Assembly: GCA_017479315.1 (NCBI GenBank)
Contig: JAFVCI010000097.1
Span: 1-5,601 of the forward strand
Source: Opitutales bacterium
GTDB lineage: Bacteria > Verrucomicrobiota > Verrucomicrobiia > Opitutales > UBA9783
Direction: 5' to 3'
DNA length: 5,601 nt
Shown: one piece after another, positions 1 through 5,601 of the stretch
How the letters are laid out: every line of letters begins with the position of its first letter
How positions within the stretch are numbered: position 1 is the first letter of the stretch
Notes under the pieces: generated by a model
What the model was told of the DNA's origin: nothing
The model's input: only the letters and a program-made list of their open reading frames with translations
Databases searched by the model: none
Position numbers and translations under genes: made by a program

Positions 1-1094
1 AAATCCTGAATGGTGCCGAGTTTTTCCGTCGTTCGGCACACGTTGACGATGGCACTGGCAATTGACGGATCGGGGCAACTTTGCAGTTCAGAGGTCAAAC
101 AGCGCGTGACGACGGATAGATTTTCACTGAAATGTTCAAAGGCGCTTCGGGTGTCGTTGAAGCCGTCGATAAGGTTTTGTGTGAGCAATTGGAACGTTTG
201 CAGCGGATTGCCTTTTAAGGGTAAAAGTTTATCCAAAATCAGGGCATTGAAATCCTTCGGCGGTAGCGTAACGTCGTGCGTAAAATGCGCGGTGACTTCC
301 CGCAACAGCGGTGCCAGTTGGTAGCTGTCCATAATGCGATCACCGTGTTTGTTCAATAACTGCGTCCGCACCTTATCCACTTCGCCGATTTGCGCTTCCA
401 ACGCACGGATTTGCTGTTGAATTTGCTCCCGTTCGGCTTCGCTTTGCGGTTCTTTGGATGAAGCCGAAGAGCGTTCGTCGGCAAACTTTTTCAGATTTGC
501 CAGCTTGCGTTCCCAAACGTCGCGGACAATTTGCAGCGCATTATGTTGTTCAGCAACGTCATCGAACGCTTTCAGTGCATCTTTGACGGTTGCTTCCGTG
601 CATTGTTTTTTCAGCGACAGTTCTTCCAGCTTTTGAAAGCAGGCTTCGTATTTTTCTTCGCTGCCCGAGAAGAGTGCATTGGATCGCTCTTGGATCGTGC
701 CCTGCAAATCCTTTTGCATTTGGCTGTTGATCATCGTCAGGCGCGCTTCCGTCTGCTTCGTAATGCGTTTGCTGCGGGCGTCCTGTTCATTCACCTTTTT
801 GGGCTCGGCACTTTTTTGAATATCGCCGACCCGTTTTCGGGCGGTATTTTGAAGACCTTTTTTATGTTGCGCTTTTTTGGTCTGTTTTTGCGCCATAAAG
901 CCCGACATGCATTCATCGTCTTTGGTGCTCGGATCGACTTCATCCGTCGCTACCTGAATTGTTTGGTTATCCAGCTTCCCCGTTTGCGCCGTTGAAACGG
1001 GCTGTTCGTCGTTGACGAACGCCTGAGTCGTTTGCGCAGCCGCCTGGGTTTGAAAATTGAGGGCACCGTCAACCATTACCGACGAAAGAAGCAT
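1..1094 (-). CDS. sctW: Type III secretion gatekeeper SctW (YopN/InvE/CopN, HrpJ-domain family), 3' end missing
   Basis: The frame is open from ATG 1094 to the left edge (364 codons visible, no stop). SctW proteins sit at the cytosolic face of the T3SS export gate, hold back late effectors until host contact, and are often secreted themselves. The assignment rests on pattern recognition by eye. Numbering from ATG 1076, residues 1-50 are Gln/Thr/Ala-rich and disordered-looking, like a secretion signal. Residues 53-85 (DDECMSGFMAQKQTKKAQHK onward) resemble the chaperone-binding segment of InvE, YopN and CopN. Residues 216-242 look like a coiled coil. Residues 237-358 have the helical pattern of the gatekeeper domain: LL..HG.RI, PLQTFQLL, GFNDTRSAFEHF, L...L, then a helix ending EKLGTIQD. 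Two in-frame ATGs (1094 and 1076) are possible and neither has a Shine-Dalgarno; an in-frame TAG at 1125-1127 limits upstream extension. The C-terminal half lies outside the window. Alternative: another helical T3SS or coiled-coil protein. Confidence 0.68.
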   Translation of the reverse strand, partial: MLLSSVMVDGALNFQTQAAAQTTQAFVNDEQPVSTAQTGKLDNQTIQVATDEVDPSTKDDECMSGFMAQKQTKKAQHKKGLQNTARKRVGDIQKSAEPKKVNEQDARSKRITKQTEARLTMINSQMQKDLQGTIQERSNALFSGSEEKYEACFQKLEELSLKKQCTEATVKDALKAFDDVAEQHNALQIVRDVWERKLANLKKFADERSSASSKEPQSEAEREQIQQQIRALEAQIGEVDKVRTQLLNKHGDRIMDSYQLAPLLREVTAHFTHDVTLPPKDFNALILDKLLPLKGNPLQTFQLLTQNLIDGFNDTRSAFEHFSENLSVVTRCLTSELQSCPDPSIASAIVNVCRTTEKLGTIQD

Positions 1095-1419
1095 TTTTTG
1101 TGCCGAAGGCGGAAAATTTTCTTCCTAAGGTATTGTTGTGCTTTGCGGTTCCCGTAAACATCTCGATCGGTCGGTACTGAAAGTGTTCGATGAGCGATTT
1201 TTGAAGCGTTTTGTCCCGCTTATCAGGGAAAACAGAAGACACCCCGCGGTACATGCGTGTTCGTTACGGGACCTTTATGCGAATTTTTTGCTGTCTTTTC
1301 GGAAAAATTTCCTTTCGACGTATGTTGCGGTTTTGTTTCTTAAGTCCCGCGTCCGAAATTTTGACGCGGATGCCGTATGTTCGCGGTACGTGCGATATGC
1401 AAAAATATACTGTCGAAAT
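1095..1419. other. Intergenic gap between the OleC-like gene and sctW
   Basis: This stretch of about 325 bp holds no gene I can support. Reading the minus strand, it contains a perfect 7-bp inverted repeat near the OleC-like stop (listed separately), a short A/T-centred palindrome GGAAA-TT-TTTCC at 1301-1312, and an imperfect 13-bp direct repeat (cgcggtac[a/g]tgcg at 1245-1257 and 1382-1394, 12 of 13 identical). A purine-rich AGGAAG (1126-1121) lies 26 nt ahead of ATG 1094, too far to act as its ribosome binding site. A TTTACG hexamer followed 17 nt later by CAATAC is the best promoter-like arrangement I found, but the -10 match is poor. The gap length suggests that sctW has its own promoter or regulatory leader. 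A 61-codon minus-strand frame (1254-1069) crosses the sctW start and is probably chance. Confidence 0.6.
1347..1369 (-). other. Inverted repeat / RNA hairpin downstream of the OleC-like gene
   Basis: On the minus strand CCGCGTC (1369-1363) and GACGCGG (1353-1347) are perfectly complementary around a 9-nt A/T-rich loop (AAAATTTCG). One further T-G pair (1370 with 1346) would form only in minus-strand RNA, which fits transcription in that direction. It lies about 50 bp past the OleC-like stop codon. No U-tract follows (the next bases are GACTTAAG), so it is not a standard intrinsic terminator. It could be a U-less terminator, an mRNA 3'-end stabiliser, or a protein-binding site. Confidence 0.4.
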
Positions 1420-3048
1420 TCAATCCTCGACCGAGTGAACGTCCCGCGGATGTTTGGCGAAGTAACGCATCAACGTCAAACGGTGAATTTTGGCGTTGTG
1501 GCGTACGTCGACGGGAAAATTTTTGTGGATACAAAAGTTTTTGATTGGTTCGGTAACGGGACACGCCTGAGCCAGACGACGTAGTTCGTGAAACAAGGAT
1601 TGCGTTTCGTCTTTCGAAAGATAGGTCTTCGGTTCAATCACAACGGCGGGAACGATTTGATTTTCCGCATTGAATGCAATCAGTGCCGAACGAAACACTT
1701 TTTCATGGGCATTAAAAATTGCTTCGCAACAGTCGGTGTAAAAGGTTTGTCCCGCCGTTATAACGCGCTCTTTTTTGCGCCCGCAAAACCATAAACGCCC
1801 CTGTTTGTCCAGATAACCGACATCGCCCATGCGGTGCCAAAGGATGCCGTCGGTATCATAAATTTTTGCATTTTTCGTCGCAACTTCGTCATTGAGATAA
1901 CGCTTGCTGACATAAGGTGCCGAAACAGTGATTTCACCGATGTTGCTCGTCGGCAGAGCATTCGGCAAAGTGTCGAGCGGTTCATCGGTAATGGGGATAA
2001 TGCGAACGCGGACGCCCGGCAACGGATGTCCGACACACGTTCCGCAACCCTGCAGGGTTTGTTGGTACGTGTCTTGCAGGACTTCTTCGGCGGTAATGCA
2101 CGCCACCGGCAGGGCTTCCGTTGCGCCGTAAGGCGTGAAAACGCGACCGTTCGGCACCAACGTCTGTATGCGTTTCAGTAACGTCGGATGTATGGGGGCG
2201 CCCGCAAGAAAGAGACGCTTGACGGAAGGCAACTGTACGTTGTTTGCTTCGCAGTACATCGCCAGTTTTGTCCAAAGCCGCGGCGAACCGAAGCTGTGCG
2301 TGACGTTATGCTTCAGGATGGAGGGAATGATTTTCTTCGGTTCGAGCGTGCTCGGGCGCGAAGGATTGATTTCCGGCAGAACCGTTGTCAGCCCCATCGC
2401 GGGATTATAGAGGGAAAACACCGGCAACAGCGGAAAGTCAACTTCGCCCGCGCGAATGTCGAAGGTGCGTGTCAACGCCTCCGTCTGTGCATTCAGTTCG
2501 CCGTACGTATAGACGGCTCCCTTCGGATGACCTGTGGATCCCGACGTGAACAGAACCGCCGCCGTATCTTCGGGACGGACTTCGGTTTGGAACGCGCAGG
2601 AAAAGTCGCGTTTCGAAAGTTTTCGTTTCAGACGTTCGGACAAAAAAAGAGCGTTCTCGAAGTTTGCAAAAGGCTTTAAAAGGTAACAAAGCCATCGTCC
2701 GCGCGGAACGCTTAAAAAGAAGTTCGGTTGTGTTTTACGGACGCAGTTAAAAAAGTTTTTCAATCCCATGCCGGGATCGATGACGATCGGAACGGCACCC
2801 AATCGCAACAGCGCGAAGGTTGCGATGAGTAAATCTTCCCCCGGCGGTACCAATAATAAAACGGTTTTGCCGCGCGAAACATTGTTTTCGAAAAAGTACG
2901 TTGCCCATACATTGGCTTCATGATCCATCTCGCCGAAGGTTTTTTCCGCAACCGACGATGCGCCGTCTTCGGACGTTCGCGTGACCTTTAAACCGACGGT
3001 ATCGGGTCGTTTTTGTGCAACTTCGTGCAGAGCTTCAACGATATTCAT
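1420..3048 (-). CDS. OleC-like acyl-adenylating enzyme (AMP-binding, ANL superfamily)
   Basis: This complete 542-residue cytosolic enzyme activates a carboxylate with ATP to an acyl-adenylate. All core motifs are intact: the P-loop TSGSTGHPKG (residues 168-177), YGATE (307-311), HRMGDVGYLD (405-414, with the ribose-binding Asp), the hinge GRKKERVITAGQ (423-434), and the catalytic lysine K520 in HNAKI near the C-terminus. Several stretches match OleC proteins as I remember them rather than generic acyl-CoA ligases: GAVPIVIDPGMGLKNF (84-99), GEVDFPLLPVFSLYNPAMGL (201-220), GCGTCVGHPLPGVRVRIIPI (334-353), RLWFCGRKK (418-426) and FPVDVRHNAKIHR (511-523). Characterised OleC converts a beta-hydroxy fatty acid to a beta-lactone in bacterial olefin synthesis; relatives are often annotated simply as fatty-acid CoA ligases. 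ATG 3048 is the only plausible start: TAG lies in frame five codons upstream, and the product begins with the family-like MNIVEALHEVAQKRPD. No clear Shine-Dalgarno is seen. It sits 53 bp after alaS. Family is secure; the substrate and whether the product is a CoA ester or a beta-lactone are unknown. Confidence 0.9.
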   Translation of the reverse strand: MNIVEALHEVAQKRPDTVGLKVTRTSEDGASSVAEKTFGEMDHEANVWATYFFENNVSRGKTVLLLVPPGEDLLIATFALLRLGAVPIVIDPGMGLKNFFNCVRKTQPNFFLSVPRGRWLCYLLKPFANFENALFLSERLKRKLSKRDFSCAFQTEVRPEDTAAVLFTSGSTGHPKGAVYTYGELNAQTEALTRTFDIRAGEVDFPLLPVFSLYNPAMGLTTVLPEINPSRPSTLEPKKIIPSILKHNVTHSFGSPRLWTKLAMYCEANNVQLPSVKRLFLAGAPIHPTLLKRIQTLVPNGRVFTPYGATEALPVACITAEEVLQDTYQQTLQGCGTCVGHPLPGVRVRIIPITDEPLDTLPNALPTSNIGEITVSAPYVSKRYLNDEVATKNAKIYDTDGILWHRMGDVGYLDKQGRLWFCGRKKERVITAGQTFYTDCCEAIFNAHEKVFRSALIAFNAENQIVPAVVIEPKTYLSKDETQSLFHELRRLAQACPVTEPIKNFCIHKNFPVDVRHNAKIHRLTLMRYFAKHPRDVHSVED

Positions 3049-3101
3049 GCTTCGGAATTTCTATGAAAATACCGATGTTTTTATAATACCCAAAGCGACC
3101 G
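3049..3101 (-). promoter_or_regulatory. Short alaS / OleC-like spacer with weak promoter-like sequence
   Basis: The 53-bp spacer is A/T-rich compared with its flanks and contains TATTAT (minus strand, 3088-3083) inside GGTATTATAAAA. The nearest -35-like hexamer, TTGCAA (3115-3110), overlaps the end of alaS, but the spacing of 21 bp is longer than the usual 16-18. No hairpin with a U-tract is visible, so read-through from alaS is plausible, perhaps with extra initiation here. This is a weak call from hexamer matching only. Confidence 0.25.
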
Positions 3102-5601
3102 TCAGCCGATTGCAAACGTACTCGGTTGTTTGAGCAACGTTGCCAACCGCGATGCATCTTCAACGCTTCCCGTGGCGAATGTTTCTTTTCCGCCGCCGCG
3201 TCCGCCGCATTGCGCAAGAAGATGCTTCAAAAGACGATCGGCGGGTAATTGTTTTTCGACGGCTTTGTCGGAACAGAAGATTAGCAATAATTTTTCGCAC
3301 GCAACCGCAAGCACATCCAAAGATTGCTCTTTAAAAATGCCGCCGCAGATACCGCGCAGTGTTTTAACATCAACGGCTTCCGTTAAACAAGCGGAAGCAA
3401 CTTTTAAAGCATCGCCGTCGGTTTTTGAAACGGGAATTGCTTCCAAAGCGCGAAGGACATTTGTTTTGACCGCCGAGGTTGAAAGGTTGGAGGCTTCGTT
3501 CTTCTTCTCTTTTTTACTTTTCTCAAGTTCCGTTTCCAGCGTTTCGCACCGTTGTTTCAATTCCGAATATCGACGATACGCCGCTGTTCCGACGCAGGCT
3601 TCGATGCGACGAATGCCGGCACTGACGCTTGATTCTTTGAGAATACAAAACGCGCCCAATTCGCCCGTGTGATGCACGTGCGTTCCGCCGCACAATTCCC
3701 GCGAACCGTTTCCGTATTGCAACCAACAACCGCCTTCTTTTTCTTTCCCGATGCTGACCATCCGCACGATGTCGCCGTATTTTTCGCCGAACAGTGCAAC
3801 GCAATCATTCGGGAGATCATCCTTATTCTTCTCTTCAACGGTCACGGGCGCATTCTCCAAAATTACCTCGTTACACAGTTTTTCGACTTCCGCCAGTTGT
3901 TCGGAGGAAACTTTTTCATAGTGATTGAAATCAAAACGCAGGCGTTCGTCCGTCACCGACGAACCACACTGATGCAGGTTGGGATTTAAAAGCCGCCGCA
4001 GTGCCCATTGCAACAGGTGCGTGGCGGTGTGATGACGCGAAATCTCTTTGCGCCGTTCGATATTGACCTCCAAACGAACCTTTTTATTCAGCCATTCGGC
4101 GCGAAGGGCTTCCAAATCAATCGGGTTGCCGTCATCGTTTTGAACCTCATGCAACAGCGTATTCCCCTGCCAAATTGTGTTTTTAACGCACAAAACCTTC
4201 GGTTCGGTTGTTAAGCACATGAAGCCGCTGTCGCCGATTTGACCGCCTTTTTCGCCGTAAAACGGACTTTGTTCGACGATGACATAAACGGTATCCCTGT
4301 CGTCGATACTGTTCCCGCGCACCACATCCGAAACGACGGATTCGACCGTTTTTAAACTTCCGTCTTCCCGTATAAGATCGTATCCGACAAAGCGCGTCCG
4401 GCACTCGGGTGCGTCCGAATGCGTTACCTGCACCGATGTTTTTTTGGAAGCCGCCCGCGAACGCTCCTTCTGTTGCGCCATCTCGTTTTGGAATTCCTCT
4501 TCGTCTACGGTAATGCCGTGCTCTTTGGCAATCAGTTGCGTCAGTGCCAACGGGTAGCCGTAGGTATCGTAGAGCAAAAAGGCATCTTTGCCCGAAAGTT
4601 TATCCGTACCGAGGCGTTGTTGCAACAGACGCATACCTTTATCCAGGGTTTGTCGGAAGAGACGTTCTTCGATTTCCAACGGTTCACAAACGGCTTTGTT
4701 TTTCAATTCCGGGAAAATATCGCCCATCGTACGGACAACAACGGAAGCCAAACGCGCAAAAAAGCCGACGGATGCAAACTCGGGTTTTTGATGTAAGCCT
4801 AATTTTTGCCCGAAGTAGACGGCACGCCGAATGATTTTCCTCAATACATAGTTACGACCTTCGTTGCCGGGATAAATCCCGTCGGCAACGGCGAATGTTG
4901 CGGCACGTACATGATCGGCGATCACGCGAAATGCGATATCGGCTTCCCGGCGTTTTTTTTCTTCGGGTGACGGATTTTCTCCTTTGGTCGGTACCCGTCC
5001 GCCGTACCGATGCCCCGACCACTGTTCCAGGACTTCGAAGAGCGGTTGGAACAAATCGCTTTCGTAATTGGAGGGTGTTTTTGAAAAATCCGTAAAGTTC
5101 CGCGTCGTTGCTAAAATCCCGGCAATCCGTTCCAGCCCCATTCCCGTGTCAACGTAATGATTTTTCAGCGGTTCCAACGAACCGTCCGCCAACGCGTTGT
5201 ATTGCATGAATACCAAGTTCCAAATTTCAATGCACCGCGCATCGCCTTTGTTGACCAAACGACCGTCGGTGTGCCCGTTCGGCGTTAAATCGATGTGAAT
5301 TTCGGAGCACGGTCCGCACGGCCCCATGTCGCCCATCATCCAAAAATTATCTTTCTTATGTCCGGCAACGATGTGAACGTTCGGATCGAGACCGGCATGC
5401 GTGAAAATTTCCTTCCAAAGCTCGTACGCTTCGTTATCGCGTTCGGCGGGTTCGCCGTCGAGCGGTTCATAGACGGTGGCGTACAAGCGTTCTTTCGGGA
5501 AATGCCAGACATCGACCAACAGTTCCCATGCCCATTGAATAGCTTCCTTTTTGAAATAATCGCCGAACGACCAGTTGCCGAGCATCTCGAAAAACGTATG
5601 G
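3102..5601 (-). CDS. alaS: Alanyl-tRNA synthetase, 5' end missing
   Basis: This class II synthetase charges tRNA-Ala with alanine and clears mischarged Ser/Gly. The frame enters at the right edge with HTFFEMLGNWSFGDYFK, the conserved motif after class II motif 1 begins, so roughly the first 80-90 residues are missing by comparison with E. coli AlaS. Numbering from the Met at 5585, the catalytic domain shows FWMMGDMGPCGPCSEI (81-96), RCIEIWNLVF (117-126, motif 2 region) and TGMGLERI (147-154, motif 3). The tRNA-recognition region includes RVIADHVRAATF (220-231) and NEGRNYVLRKIIRRA (241-255). The editing domain keeps its metal ligands: H519 and H523 in HHTATHLL, C632 and H636 in CGGTH. A Lys/Glu-rich coiled coil (about 675-697) leads to the C-Ala domain with GGRGGGKETFATG (794-806). 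The stop is TGA at 3104-3102. A HIDLTPNGHTDGRLVN insertion (97-112) follows the PCSEI motif. Nothing suggests loss of function. The promoter and start codon lie outside the window. Confidence 0.98.
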   Translation of the reverse strand, partial: HTFFEMLGNWSFGDYFKKEAIQWAWELLVDVWHFPKERLYATVYEPLDGEPAERDNEAYELWKEIFTHAGLDPNVHIVAGHKKDNFWMMGDMGPCGPCSEIHIDLTPNGHTDGRLVNKGDARCIEIWNLVFMQYNALADGSLEPLKNHYVDTGMGLERIAGILATTRNFTDFSKTPSNYESDLFQPLFEVLEQWSGHRYGGRVPTKGENPSPEEKKRREADIAFRVIADHVRAATFAVADGIYPGNEGRNYVLRKIIRRAVYFGQKLGLHQKPEFASVGFFARLASVVVRTMGDIFPELKNKAVCEPLEIEERLFRQTLDKGMRLLQQRLGTDKLSGKDAFLLYDTYGYPLALTQLIAKEHGITVDEEEFQNEMAQQKERSRAASKKTSVQVTHSDAPECRTRFVGYDLIREDGSLKTVESVVSDVVRGNSIDDRDTVYVIVEQSPFYGEKGGQIGDSGFMCLTTEPKVLCVKNTIWQGNTLLHEVQNDDGNPIDLEALRAEWLNKKVRLEVNIERRKEISRHHTATHLLQWALRRLLNPNLHQCGSSVTDERLRFDFNHYEKVSSEQLAEVEKLCNEVILENAPVTVEEKNKDDLPNDCVALFGEKYGDIVRMVSIGKEKEGGCWLQYGNGSRELCGGTHVHHTGELGAFCILKESSVSAGIRRIEACVGTAAYRRYSELKQRCETLETELEKSKKEKKNEASNLSTSAVKTNVLRALEAIPVSKTDGDALKVASACLTEAVDVKTLRGICGGIFKEQSLDVLAVACEKLLLIFCSDKAVEKQLPADRLLKHLLAQCGGRGGGKETFATGSVEDASRLATLLKQPSTFAIG

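Noticed and set aside
531..995. Plus-strand open frame of 154 codons
   Set aside because: It lies antisense to the sctW frame, which has coherent helical protein character along its whole length. The plus-strand product is a Phe/Arg/Leu-rich shadow with no recognisable motif.
1347..1369. Intrinsic terminator for the OleC-like gene
   Set aside because: The hairpin is good but no run of U follows it on the minus strand, nor of T on the plus strand, so it is listed only as an inverted repeat.
1211..1438. Plus-strand open frame of 75 codons almost wholly inside the gap, with a short hydrophobic stretch
   Set aside because: It overlaps the 3' end of the OleC-like gene, has no ribosome binding site, and is Arg/Cys/Phe-rich in the way of chance frames. 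I cannot support it as a membrane peptide.
1138..1584. Plus-strand open frame of 148 codons spanning the intergenic gap
   Set aside because: Its 3' third is antisense to the intact end of the OleC-like gene, including the K520 region. The product shows no family features and no ribosome binding site.
2188..2679. Plus-strand open frame of 163 codons
   Set aside because: It is fully antisense to the adenylation core of the OleC-like enzyme, which carries every expected motif.
3130..3672. Plus-strand open frame of 180 codons, Ser/Ala-rich
   Set aside because: It is the antisense shadow of the AlaS C-Ala and coiled-coil region; the Ser-rich run mirrors the Lys/Glu-rich coiled coil.
1..5601. Mobile elements, CRISPR arrays, tRNA or rRNA genes
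   Set aside because: I saw no regularly spaced repeats, transposase motifs, terminal inverted repeats, or tRNA-like cloverleaf sequences in reading through both strands.

Overview
All convincing genes in this window lie on the minus strand, so transcription runs from position 5601 towards 1. In that order they are: the 3' part of alaS (alanyl-tRNA synthetase, start cut off by the right edge), a complete acyl-adenylating enzyme of the OleC type, a gap of about 325 bp with no convincing gene, and the 5' part of a gene I read as sctW, the YopN/InvE/CopN-type gatekeeper of a type III secretion system (T3SS, end cut off by the left edge).

Organism: a bacterium with a T3SS. The AlaS active-site region carries the sequence HIDLTPNGHTDGRLVN, with an insertion after the GPCGPCSEI motif. 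From memory this resembles AlaS of the Planctomycetota-Verrucomicrobiota-Lentisphaerota group. OleC-like ligases and T3SS loci also occur in that superphylum. The start codons lack clear Shine-Dalgarno sequences, which fits but proves nothing. I favour a PVC-superphylum bacterium with low to moderate confidence and cannot name a genus.

Layout: 5601-3102 is alaS (partial), with catalytic, tRNA-recognition, editing and C-Ala regions in the normal order. 3101-3049 is a 53-bp spacer with a weak -10-like sequence. 3048-1420 is the OleC-like enzyme, intact with all adenylation motifs. 1419-1095 is a non-coding gap with one good inverted repeat and an imperfect direct repeat; it probably separates the housekeeping/lipid pair from the secretion gene. 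1094-1 is sctW, with a low-complexity N-terminus, a chaperone-binding-like segment, an unusually long charged helical stretch, then the start of the gatekeeper domain.

How the genes relate: alaS and the OleC-like gene may be co-transcribed because of their short spacing, but they share no obvious pathway. sctW is likely the first visible gene of a T3SS operon continuing beyond position 1. None of the partner genes needed for olefin/beta-lactone synthesis (oleA, oleB, oleD) is visible. I did not find an evident new system. The most useful leads are the atypical gatekeeper and the OleC-like enzyme standing without its usual partners.
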